From: Candidatus Woesearchaeota archaeon
GTDB taxonomy: Archaea > Nanobdellota > Nanobdellia > Woesearchaeales > GW2011-AR9
Direction of reading: 5' to 3'
Length of the DNA stretch: 40,624 nt
NCBI GenBank assembly: GCA_018303445.1
Contig: JAGVYE010000050.1
Span: forward strand, 1 to 40,624
The notes under the pieces are model-generated. The model was not told the DNA's origin, made no database searches, and was given only the letters and a program-made list of their open reading frames with translations. Shown here in pieces: positions 7,395 through 16,515 of the stretch. A program made the translations under genes and the position numbers. How positions within the stretch are numbered: position 1 is the first letter of the stretch; each line of letters begins with the position of its first letter.

Positions 7395-9344
7395 TTAAGG
7401 TCTTAAAGCATTATTAATAATCGCTCCTGCAAATAAATTGAATAAAATCATTACGGCTCCGGCAATAAAGCAGTACAGCAGCGTTCCATTAATTAAACTC
7501 TTTCCTAGTTCATAGCGTTCTCCTAACTTGTCGGCTCCATTTTCAATGCCATTGCTAAGTATGGTAAGAATGTAAGCCAGCTGCACAACATACAAGCCAA
7601 CGACAATTTGAAAGTAATAAGTGGGAATGCCAATGCCAAAAATGTCAAGCAAGTCGCCAAACGCTCCTACTTGCTCACCTCGGCTGGCAAATTGTGCTAA
7701 TTGGGCACTAAGCTTGGTTAAAATGGTAGCAATCATCGATGTTATTCCCACGACAATTCCGGCAATGGCGGGGGTAAGAAATTTTACTTGTGATTTCATG
7801 GAAGAGATAATGTCCTCCATGAGATCTTTTAAGCGCTCTTCAACACGGTGGATTTCTTTAATATAATTGGCCATAGAGAGAAGAGCCTGCGCGGCAATGC
7901 GCGGTCCTTTCTTACTGCTCTCAACAAGAACTTTCATCGAGGATTCAATAACTTTGGAAGGGAAGTTTACTAATGCCCCCACTTTGGAGTTAAAAATGGC
8001 TTCCTCTAATCCCATGCCCAGTTTAGTCATATTTCTCTCTACGATGGTAAAGAAATCTCCCGAGATCGTTCCCTGCATAGTTTGTGCTATCTTGGCAAAA
8101 GCGATTTCTGCCGGCAGGCCATCACCAAGCCTATTGCCCAATTGAAAAAGGGCGGAAGAAAATTCGTCTTCCAAAGCTCTGGTTTGCTGTCGGATCTTAA
8201 TCACATTTTTTGACCGTAAGGAATAGTATAAACCGGCAGAACAGCCAATCCCGGCAATAAGAACCAGTGAAAGAATAGATGAAATCATGCCATACGGTCC
8301 AACTTGTTCGTCTGCGCTGCAGTTAAGAGAAGTTGTTGGGCAGACATAATCAAGAAATTTAAACTTGCCATCGAGTAATTGGATCTCGAAAGTTGGATCG
8401 AGAGTATGAAAAATGAGCGGACTTAAGCCAATTAGTAGTGTTACCGCAAAGACCAGGAGACTAAAGTATAAAGGATTGATGGCCAGGCTGATATTTTTAG
8501 CTAAGGGAATAACAACTTTACTTAACTTTTCAAATCCCGCTTTTTTTGTAAGATCCTCAATGCCATATCCTGAAGGCCTCTTGGAAAGAATGGTTTGTCC
8601 GAGATAGAAAACACTAATAGGCAAGGTAATATTGTAAAGAAGACTAATATAAATGATCATAATAATGGGAGAACTTTCACTGCTCAGGAAACTGACAACC
8701 AAAGGAAGAATTACTAGCCCCAAAATGGGGAGAATAATCCCCAGCATGTTCAGCATTGTCATCGGTGTTTTGAGATTATGGGCGTAATGGAGCATATTTT
8801 CGTACGTTCCATTGAGAATAACTTCTAGAGCTTTATCAAGCAAGGCTAAACGGCGTTCTTCTGAACCTTCAAATAACGATGATTCAATAAGATGGAATGA
8901 TTCCACAAATTCTTTGTTCCAATCTTTCCAGTACCCTAGGTAAGATTCAGCAGAATCACGAATGGTGCTAAATTTTTGTGTTTCTACGTCCCAGAGAAGT
9001 TTGCGAAAGTCAAGAGAAATTGGGGGATCGAGATGTTCTGCAGCAAACTCGATAGCTCTCTCGAGGTTGGAGGTATGGCGCATGTAAGTAACGAGGTAGA
9101 AAATGCTCTGGATCATTTGGTTGGAAGCCTTAATGCGCCATTTATTGGCGAGGAAAAGAGGAAAACGCTGCAGGGCAGGAATCATAAGCAGGCCGGCGCC
9201 AAGGCAAAAAAAGATGAGAAAAAACAGTGGTTTTTCTACTCCGAGAAGAATAGGTATGCTGAAAAAAATGAATGAGCCAAGAATGGCGACAATTAACCCG
9301 GCGAGGATCGAAAAAGAAAGAACACCGGAAGGGGTGCAATTCAA
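7395..9344 (-). CDS. Archaeal TadC/T2SSF-like polytopic membrane protein with two T2SSF-type domains
   Basis: Multiple TM segments and a duplicated T2SSF-type layout. The TTG start (9344) is suspicious because the frame stays open upstream without ATG or GTG. Confidence 0.75.
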   Translation of the reverse strand: MNCTPSGVLSFSILAGLIVAILGSFIFFSIPILLGVEKPLFFLIFFCLGAGLLMIPALQRFPLFLANKWRIKASNQMIQSIFYLVTYMRHTSNLERAIEFAAEHLDPPISLDFRKLLWDVETQKFSTIRDSAESYLGYWKDWNKEFVESFHLIESSLFEGSEERRLALLDKALEVILNGTYENMLHYAHNLKTPMTMLNMLGIILPILGLVILPLVVSFLSSESSPIIMIIYISLLYNITLPISVFYLGQTILSKRPSGYGIEDLTKKAGFEKLSKVVIPLAKNISLAINPLYFSLLVFAVTLLIGLSPLIFHTLDPTFEIQLLDGKFKFLDYVCPTTSLNCSADEQVGPYGMISSILSLVLIAGIGCSAGLYYSLRSKNVIKIRQQTRALEDEFSSALFQLGNRLGDGLPAEIAFAKIAQTMQGTISGDFFTIVERNMTKLGMGLEEAIFNSKVGALVNFPSKVIESSMKVLVESSKKGPRIAAQALLSMANYIKEIHRVEERLKDLMEDIISSMKSQVKFLTPAIAGIVVGITSMIATILTKLSAQLAQFASRGEQVGAFGDLLDIFGIGIPTYYFQIVVGLYVVQLAYILTILSNGIENGADKLGERYELGKSLINGTLLYCFIAGAVMILFNLFAGAIINNALRP

Positions 9345-9403
9345 GTGACTGGCATCCAGAGCTTCTTGTGTTTTGGCGGACTTTTTAGGATCTGTTTTTA
9401 ATT

Positions 9404-9544
9404 TTAATACGGATACAATTCGCGTTTGAAATCAGTGTATTCTTTAGAAGAGATCTTTTTTTCGAAGGCGGGCAGATCGCCAAATTCTTCCTTAATTTTT
9501 TGTTTATATTTTTCAATTAATTCTTGATGTTCATCGTCTTCCAT
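9404..9544 (-). CDS. 46-aa ORF immediately upstream of, and overlapping the open frame of, the T2SSF gene
   Basis: MEDDEHQELIEKYKQKIKEEFGDLPAFEKKISSKEYTDFKRELYPY*; the T2SSF frame is open through the end of this ORF. Confidence 0.5.
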   Translation of the reverse strand: MEDDEHQELIEKYKQKIKEEFGDLPAFEKKISSKEYTDFKRELYPY

Positions 9545-9627
9545 CTCTAAAGCCTCTTTTTACTGATGAAGAGAAAGCAAGAGTCTTTAAAAAGATAGCG
9601 GAGGTGTTAAGTAAAGTTCTTAAGTAT

Positions 9628-9786
9628 CCACTGGGTAAAGGAAGGTTGCCATCATTACACGAACGATCGTATCAAAAAACAAGTCTATTGCGGGAGGGGT
9701 TGTGCCATCCGGGAAGGTTCCCGCACTACTATTCTTAAAGCAAAAAAGTGAGTCGATGGCAACCCCCCCAAGGCTTTACCAAGTGG
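9628..9786 (+). ncRNA. Long imperfect-hairpin intergenic element (copy 1), candidate structured RNA or dispersed repeat
   Basis: Outer arms CCACTGGGTAAAG(9628-9640)/CTTTACCAAGTGG(9774-9786), 12 of 13 pairs; inner GGTTGCCATC(9644-9653)/GATGGCAACC(9755-9764), 10 of 10. Core is collinear with 27379-27565. Confidence 0.6.
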
Positions 9787-9897
9787 GGCATAGTTGGAAA
9801 ATTGACTTAAAACAGGAAGATCTCTGTATAGAAAATTTGACCTGTGTTTTAAGCAATATAAATGCATATAAATCTGTTTATTCCAACCCAGATATTT

Positions 9898-11061
9898 ATG
9901 GGTTATGATGCCGCGGATTATGAAAGAAGAGAAGAAGTTGCCATTCGTGATGGTAAAACCGCTTTAGCTAAGGCTCCTTGGTTATTTAATAGATCACGAT
10001 CTGAGACGAAAGGTTTTTTTGCTGAAGTTAAGTCTCATCCCGCCCTGAAAGATCATTTTGTGGCACATTGTGTTGATGGCATTGGCACGAAACTTTTTCT
10101 CAGCGCCTGGAGTGGGAATTATCGCACTATGGGAAGAGATGGCCTTGCCATGAATGCAAATGATATGGCTACTCTTATTCGTGCCTTTCCTTCTGAAGTA
10201 AATCTTTATTTTGCGGTTCAAGGGGGAGTTGAACAAGAGCATATGGGAGAAATAATGTCCGGTTTTGTCGATGCTCTGACGGCTATTCGTATCCCTAACG
10301 CACCATGGGACGTCAATATTGGAAAAATAGAAACGGCCTCTTTAGATGAAATGATCTCTTTAGGTGTTGCAGGGAAAGGGTGGGATGTTGGTGTTTCCCT
10401 CGTTGGTTATATTGAGAAATCTCTTGTTCCATTTTTGCGTCCTCAACCAGGGCATGTTATAGTCGGGGTTTCATCCACCGGTATGCACAGTAATGGTTAT
10501 ACCGCCGCGCGGCATGTGTTACTTACTCCCGATATTGAACCACGGGAAGAATGGAAAGCTCAGTATCAAGGACGTTTTTCTTTACATGATAAACCAGAAC
10601 TTCTTCAAGGCAGAACAATTCTCAAAGCCATGCTGGAAGCAACGGCACTTTATACTGTTGAGGCAGCTTTGATCGGTCGGCAATTTTCTAACTGTGATAT
10701 TTATGGAATTAATATAACGGGAAACGGGCTGCATAATTTTAATCGAGCTGGTAAGGGGGTTTCTTTTGAGATAACTGATCCTCTAGACCCATTGCCCATT
10801 CACAAACTTCTCGTTCAAGAGTCTCATTGGGATCCCCAAACAGCTTATAAAAAGCAGAACATGGGGATGGGATTTGCCTATGTCGTTCCTTCGTTGGAAA
10901 TCGCAGAAGGCATGGTAAGATTAATTAATAAAAGAAGCGAGAATAAGGCTCAAATTGTAGGCGAAGTGGCTAAAGCACGTGAAGGAGAAACAGTCCTACG
11001 CACGACGTTGCACAAACCTTATGAAGGACCAGCTCTTGAATTTGTAGGATATAATAGCTGA
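9898..11061 (+). CDS. purM: Phosphoribosylformylglycinamidine cyclo-ligase (AIR synthetase)-like protein
   Basis: CVDGIGTKL, GRDGLAMNANDM, VGVSSTGMHSNGYTAARHVLL, NMGMGF; start likely MGYDAADY (9898) after TATA-like atataaatgcatataaat. Confidence 0.82.
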   Translation: MGYDAADYERREEVAIRDGKTALAKAPWLFNRSRSETKGFFAEVKSHPALKDHFVAHCVDGIGTKLFLSAWSGNYRTMGRDGLAMNANDMATLIRAFPSEVNLYFAVQGGVEQEHMGEIMSGFVDALTAIRIPNAPWDVNIGKIETASLDEMISLGVAGKGWDVGVSLVGYIEKSLVPFLRPQPGHVIVGVSSTGMHSNGYTAARHVLLTPDIEPREEWKAQYQGRFSLHDKPELLQGRTILKAMLEATALYTVEAALIGRQFSNCDIYGINITGNGLHNFNRAGKGVSFEITDPLDPLPIHKLLVQESHWDPQTAYKKQNMGMGFAYVVPSLEIAEGMVRLINKRSENKAQIVGEVAKAREGETVLRTTLHKPYEGPALEFVGYNS

Positions 11062-11098
11062 GATAATTGGGAGGAAGATATTTCATACATTTTCTAAA

Positions 11099-12625
11099 AT
11101 GATGGAGACAATTGGACTTGCAAAAACTGAATTCTTTGAGGAGATGAGAAAACAGGGCCTTGCTCTTGCTTTTGATGATGTACGCTTAGAAACAGATCAT
11201 TCTGAGATCATGCCGGCTGATGTTGATATTACTTCTTTTTTCTCACGGGGGATTCAATTAAAGATTCCCCTCGTCAGTGCAGCGATGGATAAGGTCACAG
11301 AACATCGTATGGCGATCGCCATGGCTAAATTAGGCGGGCTGGGAATTATTCATAAAAATCTTACACCAGAGCAACAAGCGGCAGAAGTAGCTCGAGTGAA
11401 ATACCATTTACATGGCTTAATTCATAAGCCTATTGAAGTAAGAGATACCGATACTATCGACGTAATTCTTCGAAGGCGAGAGGAAAAATGGTATCGTTTC
11501 CATACTTTCCCGGTTATAAATTCAGAAGGAAAGTTAGTGGGAATTCTCACGCAAAATGATTTTGATTTTTGTCGAGACCAATCACTTTTAGCAGCGACGG
11601 TAATGACTCCCTTCAGTAATTTAGTAAAAGTGGACGAAACTGATAACGTTGATGTACAGCGTGCTTATGAAATAATGATGGAGAGCAAGAAAAAAGTTTT
11701 ACCTGTCCTAAGAAACGATGGCACTTTACAAGGAATGTATGTTTTCAGCGACGTCAAAAGAATTGTTTCTGGTGAATCTTCTAGATATAATATCGATAAC
11801 CAAGGTAGATTGCGTGTCGGAGCAGCTATCGGCGTCTGTGATGATGCTTTGGCGCGACTTGAAAAGTTAGTTCCGTTACAAATAGATGTTGTCGTTATCG
11901 ACACGGCTCATGCTGATTCTAAATCAGTTATAGATACGCTGAGAGAAATTAAAGAGCAATATTCTTCTCTTGAAGTCGTCGTAGGAAATGTTTCTTCGCC
12001 ACCCTCGGTTCGAAGATTAGCATATGCTGGCGCTGATGGGATAAAAGTTGGGCAAGGCCCAGGATCTATTTGTACAACTCGCGATGTTGCGGGTATTGGC
12101 ACACCTCAAGTGACGGCCGTTTACTGGTGCAGTCTCGAAGCGAAAAGACATAACATTCCTGTTTGCGCTGATGGAGGAATTACACATACAGGAGATATTA
12201 CGATTGCGATGGGAGCTGGAGCGTATTCGGTAATGTTGGGAAATAAACTTGCCGGAACAAATGAATGTCCAGGAGAAGTTCTTTTAATGGAAGGGCGGCA
12301 AGTGAAAGTGTATAGGGGTATGGGTTCAATTGGAGCTATGAAAGCGTACAGAAGTTCTCGAGAACGGTATCGACAAGGAGATGTTCCTGCAGGTAAATTA
12401 GTGCCTGAGGGAATTGAAGGTTTTGTTGAGTATAAAGGACCAGTGGAAATGGTGGTACATCAATGTGTTGGCGGATTGCGAAGTGGAATGGGTTACGTCG
12501 GAGCAAGGAATGTAGAAGAATTGATTCAGAAAGCGCGTTTCTTGCGTTTAACAGGCGCTGGACAGCGGGAATCACATCCCCATGACTTGCTGAAGATTCA
12601 ACCTGCCCCAAATTATGAGAGGTAA
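11099..12625 (+). CDS. guaB: IMP dehydrogenase with CBS domains
   Basis: [11 protein letters not shown] pair, [44 protein letters not shown]. Confidence 0.95.
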   Translation: MMETIGLAKTEFFEEMRKQGLALAFDDVRLETDHSEIMPADVDITSFFSRGIQLKIPLVSAAMDKVTEHRMAIAMAKLGGLGIIHKNLTPEQQAAEVARVKYHLHGLIHKPIEVRDTDTIDVILRRREEKWYRFHTFPVINSEGKLVGILTQNDFDFCRDQSLLAATVMTPFSNLVKVDETDNVDVQRAYEIMMESKKKVLPVLRNDGTLQGMYVFSDVKRIVSGESSRYNIDNQGRLRVGAAIGVCDDALARLEKLVPLQIDVVVIDTAHADSKSVIDTLREIKEQYSSLEVVVGNVSSPPSVRRLAYAGADGIKVGQGPGSICTTRDVAGIGTPQVTAVYWCSLEAKRHNIPVCADGGITHTGDITIAMGAGAYSVMLGNKLAGTNECPGEVLLMEGRQVKVYRGMGSIGAMKAYRSSRERYRQGDVPAGKLVPEGIEGFVEYKGPVEMVVHQCVGGLRSGMGYVGARNVEELIQKARFLRLTGAGQRESHPHDLLKIQPAPNYER

Positions 12626-12630
12626 AGATT

Positions 12631-14157
12631 ATGTCGATCGTAGCTGTTATAGGAACTCAATGGGGAGACGAGGGAAAAGGCAAAGTCGTGGATCGGTATG
12701 GCCAACAAGCACACTGGGTGGTACGTTATCAAGGAGGAAACAATGCGGGACATACCATTGTCGTTGGTAATGAAAAGAAAATTTTGCATTTAATTCCTTC
12801 CGGAGCTATGCATCCTCAGGCAGGAGTTGCTTTAGGGCAAGGCGTGGTCATCTCTCCTGAAGCGTTAATACAAGAAATTGAATCATTATCTGGTGTTTAT
12901 ACTTTAGAAAGTCGTCTTAAAGTTGATTTACGAGCTCATGTTGTTACACCGATGCAGATTGCTGCTGATATTCAACGAGAGCAACGAGGGAGTGGCGTTG
13001 GTTCAACTCGTAATGGAATTGGGCCCTGTCATGAGGACAGAGCTGGAAAACGAGGTGTACGCTGTGGTGATTTTCTTTTTAATCCTGAACAGGCACGACG
13101 ACAATTGGAAAAGCAGATTGAACATTGGAGTTATGCTGGTTCTGGTGAGCAGGTTTTTATGGAACTTGCAGGCTTCATTAGAAAATTAGAAAAAATTTTT
13201 GCTAATGTAACGGACCTGGTCCTTGATGCTTATCAGCAGGGAAAGAATATTTTATTGGAAGGAGCTCAAGGACATCTTCTAGACCCGGATTTTGGCACTT
13301 ATCCTCATGTAACGTCGTCAAATCCGGGAATTGCTGGCATCGCTGCTGGGCTGGGAATAGATCCTCGTCTGGTGTCGCATGTTACTGGTGTCGTCAAAGC
13401 GGTCATGACGAGAGTCGGCGATGGTGCTTTTCCATCCCAATTAGTCCAGGAGCGATGGCAGAAAGAAGAAGTGATGAAATTTATCTATGAAAAAGAAGGC
13501 ATAACAGCTGAAGAATTTGAGGCCCATGATTCAAAAACACAGAACGTGATACGAAAGAAGTGGGCAGCACAATTTAGTTTACCTGAAGATTACGCTTACG
13601 TGATGCAGCATTTATCTGATGCGGAAAAGTATGTGCAAGGACAAACTGTTGATCCTCTCCCTGAACGTTTGGCTACCATTTTAGGTTCTGGTGAAAGAAA
13701 ACAAACGAGGTTAAATCATCTCTTAGGAATGTACTTTATGGCGGCAGCAGGAGAATTTGGCGCCACTACGGGAAGGCCTCGAAGAACAGGATGGTTAGAT
13801 TTAGTGGCATTGAAGGATGCAGTCGAAAAGAATGGTATTAATGGATTGGCCATAACGAAACTTGATTGTTTGGGTGATTTGCCTGAAGTAAAAGTTGTGG
13901 TTGGTTATTCGCTTGAAGATCAAACTGTTTCTAAATTTCCAGAATTTCGTTTACAGGGGGCTATTCCGGTCTATGAATGTCTTTCTGGATGGGACAGTAG
14001 AGCTGTGACACGAGCAAGCATATTTGTGGAATTGCCAGGAGGAGCGCAGTCCTATGTAAGAAGAATAGAAGACTTTGTTCATTGCCCAGTCCATATCATT
14101 GGCACAGGGCCAGGAAGAAATCAAGCAATAGAATTACATCATCCGTTTAGCTTTTAG
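12631..14157 (+). CDS. purA: Adenylosuccinate synthetase
   Basis: IGTQWGDEGKGKVVD, GGNNAGHT, STRNGIGPCHEDRAGKRGVR, GAQGHLLDPDFGTYPHVTSSNP, TTGRPRRTGWLD. Confidence 0.95.
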   Translation: MSIVAVIGTQWGDEGKGKVVDRYGQQAHWVVRYQGGNNAGHTIVVGNEKKILHLIPSGAMHPQAGVALGQGVVISPEALIQEIESLSGVYTLESRLKVDLRAHVVTPMQIAADIQREQRGSGVGSTRNGIGPCHEDRAGKRGVRCGDFLFNPEQARRQLEKQIEHWSYAGSGEQVFMELAGFIRKLEKIFANVTDLVLDAYQQGKNILLEGAQGHLLDPDFGTYPHVTSSNPGIAGIAAGLGIDPRLVSHVTGVVKAVMTRVGDGAFPSQLVQERWQKEEVMKFIYEKEGITAEEFEAHDSKTQNVIRKKWAAQFSLPEDYAYVMQHLSDAEKYVQGQTVDPLPERLATILGSGERKQTRLNHLLGMYFMAAAGEFGATTGRPRRTGWLDLVALKDAVEKNGINGLAITKLDCLGDLPEVKVVVGYSLEDQTVSKFPEFRLQGAIPVYECLSGWDSRAVTRASIFVELPGGAQSYVRRIEDFVHCPVHIIGTGPGRNQAIELHHPFSF

Positions 14158-14178
14158 ATTTTATTCCCATCTCGGTTA

Positions 14179-14210
14179 ATACCCCGCAGCTCTGCTGCGA
14201 TTGGGAGTTT
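14179..14210. repeat. Dispersed palindromic element 3' of purA (ATACCCCGC-N11-GATTGGGAGTTT)
   Basis: Reverse complement AAACTCCCAATC-N11-GCGGGGTAT matches 37945-37975; internal CGCAG/CTGCG hairpin. Confidence 0.55.
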
Positions 14211-14277
14211 CATTTGTTTTTTTTACTTATGTTTTTTCCCGTAATCTTTTTAAAGAAACTTCACAATCGTTAAGTTT

Positions 14278-15699
14278 ATGGTGAAAGCAGTTCAAATGCA
14301 AGAGAAAGTAGTACCACAAATTGAGATTAAAAGAGATATCTATGAAGAAGCCGATGCTCATAAAGCGCGATTTATCGCTCCTCCTGGTATAAATGAAGAA
14401 GTTGTAAGGTTAATTTCTACAACAAAAAATGAGCCTGAATGGATGTTACAAAAGCGGTTGAAAGGGTTAGAGCATTTTCAAAAAACGGCGCTTCCTGCTT
14501 TTGGGCCCAATTTACAAGATTTAGATTTGAATGATATTGTTTATTTTGTTGATCCTAATGCGAAAGAATCGGATACCTGGGAAAAAGTTCCAGAAGAAAT
14601 TAAAAGAACGTTTGACCGTTTAGGAATTCCTGAAGCAGAGAAAAGTGTTCTGGCTGGAGTTGGAGCACAGTATGATTCCGGCGTCGTGTATCATAATTTA
14701 CATAAAAAGCTGAAAGAGATAGGGGTTATTTTTGAGAATATGGATGCAGCTGTACAAAAGTATCCAGAGATGGTGAAAAAATATTTCATGACGAAATGTG
14801 TTCCCCTAACCGATCATAAGTTTGCGATGTTACATGCTGCCGTCTGGAGCGGAGGCACATTCATTTATGTGCCAAAAGGGGTGAAAGTAGATTTGCCGCT
14901 CCAAGCCTATTTTAGAATGAATGCACAAAAAGGTGGACAATTTGAGCATACCCTTATTATCGTTGATGAAGGGGCAGAGCTGCATTACATTGAAGGCTGT
15001 TCCTCGCCTCGGTATAGTGAAAATTCATTGCATGCGGGATGTGTTGAAATTTTTGTCCTCGAAGGAGCAAAAATGACTTATTCTTCCATTGAAAACTGGA
15101 GTAAAAATGTGTATAATCTTAATACGAAACGGGCCATTGTGCAGAAAGACGGGCATATGAAGTGGCTCAATGGCAATGTAGGAAGTGCTATAACGATGTT
15201 GTATCCTTGTTCCGTCCTTGTCGGAGAGGGGGCATCAAGCGATAGCGTCGGCATTGCCTTTGCGGGGAAAGGCCAGCATCATGATACGGGTAGTAAAGTT
15301 TTTCATGCGGCGCCAAATACTTCTTCGACTATTGATGCCAAGAGCATTTCTAAAGATGGAGGAATCGCAACATACCGCGGTTTAATTCATGTTGCTCCTA
15401 CGGCGCAGAATTGTAACGCTTTTATGAGATGTAATGGGTTAATCTTAGATAAAACGTCGCGCTCTGATGCTATTCCGGTTTTGCAAATTAAGAATTCTGA
15501 AGTAAATGTGGCGCATGAAGCAACCGTTGGCAGGATCGGCGATGAAGAAATCTTTTATCTTATGAGCCGAGGTTTGAGTGAAAATGAGGCGGTCAAAATG
15601 ATTGTTTCAGGATTTGTCGGACCATTGACAAAAGCCTTGCCACTGGAATATGCCGTCGAGTTAAACAAGTTAATAGAGTTAGAGATGGAAGGGCATTGA
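14278..15699 (+). CDS. sufB: Fe-S cluster assembly protein SufB
   Basis: SufB-family translation including GCSSPRYSENSLHAGCVEI, HHDTGSKVFHAAPNTSS and RSDAIPVLQIKNSEVNVAHEATVGRI. Confidence 0.95.
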   Translation: MVKAVQMQEKVVPQIEIKRDIYEEADAHKARFIAPPGINEEVVRLISTTKNEPEWMLQKRLKGLEHFQKTALPAFGPNLQDLDLNDIVYFVDPNAKESDTWEKVPEEIKRTFDRLGIPEAEKSVLAGVGAQYDSGVVYHNLHKKLKEIGVIFENMDAAVQKYPEMVKKYFMTKCVPLTDHKFAMLHAAVWSGGTFIYVPKGVKVDLPLQAYFRMNAQKGGQFEHTLIIVDEGAELHYIEGCSSPRYSENSLHAGCVEIFVLEGAKMTYSSIENWSKNVYNLNTKRAIVQKDGHMKWLNGNVGSAITMLYPCSVLVGEGASSDSVGIAFAGKGQHHDTGSKVFHAAPNTSSTIDAKSISKDGGIATYRGLIHVAPTAQNCNAFMRCNGLILDKTSRSDAIPVLQIKNSEVNVAHEATVGRIGDEEIFYLMSRGLSENEAVKMIVSGFVGPLTKALPLEYAVELNKLIELEMEGH

Positions 15700-15723
15700 A
15701 TGGTTTCTTAGGTGTTTGTGAAC

Positions 15724-16509
15724 ATGGGAAAAATACATTTCAAAAATCGAAAAGGACAGCGTATCGTCGCCTTAGTTGATAGATCTCAGAAAAATCAACA
15801 AGGGCTTGTTTTTGTTACACACGGATTAGGAGGATATAAAGAACAAGATCATATTAAAACATTTGCTGATGCTTTCAAAGAAGAAGGTTTTACTGTTGTT
15901 CGTTTCGATGCCACTAATGCTTTTGGAGAGAGCGATGGTAAATACGAAAATGCAACTACTACTAATTATTTTGAAGATTTGGAAGATGTCATCTCCTGGT
16001 CATCAACTCAAGATTGGTATACGGAGCCGTTTTGGTTAGCAGGGCATAGTTTAGGCGGACTTTCTATAATCTTATTTGCAGAAAAATTTCCTGATAAAGT
16101 CAAAGCCATAGCTCCTATATCTACTGTTGTTTCCGGAAAATTAAGTTTAGAATCTCCAAAATACAAAAAGAATGAGATTTTAAAGATCTGGAAAGAAAAT
16201 GGTTGGAGGATAGAGAAGAGTACCTCACGACAAAGGGCAATTAAGAAACTTAAATGGTCTCATATGGAAGATAGGCTAAAATATGATGTTTTAAATAATA
16301 TTGATAAGCTTACAATGCCCGTTTTACTTATAGTTGGAGATCAGGACGATTCTACTCCGCTTGAACATCAACAAATATTATTTGATGCTATCTCCAGAAA
16401 AAAAGAATTACATCTTATTAAAAACGCCCCTCATACATTTCAGGAAATGGAACATTTAGCTGAGATCAAAGAAATTTTTAGAAATTGGATCGACAAAAAT
16501 AAATCCTAA
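15724..16509 (+). CDS. Alpha/beta hydrolase
   Basis: HGLGGYKEQ, GHSLGG nucleophile elbow, VGDQDDSTP, C-terminal APHTFQEMEH. Confidence 0.88.
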   Translation: MGKIHFKNRKGQRIVALVDRSQKNQQGLVFVTHGLGGYKEQDHIKTFADAFKEEGFTVVRFDATNAFGESDGKYENATTTNYFEDLEDVISWSSTQDWYTEPFWLAGHSLGGLSIILFAEKFPDKVKAIAPISTVVSGKLSLESPKYKKNEILKIWKENGWRIEKSTSRQRAIKKLKWSHMEDRLKYDVLNNIDKLTMPVLLIVGDQDDSTPLEHQQILFDAISRKKELHLIKNAPHTFQEMEHLAEIKEIFRNWIDKNKS

Positions 16510-16515
16510 AATAAA

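Noticed and set aside
7621-8607. Plus-strand ORFs 7621-7866, 7867-8145 and 8413-8607
   Set aside because: They are antisense to the well-supported T2SSF gene and have no recognisable domains.
9685-9908. Small ORFs on both strands (9685-9867 - and 9702-9908 +)
   Set aside because: They lie within or beside the self-complementary hairpin element, where palindromic arms generate mirrored PLGKxxGLPS-like readings; no independent coding support.
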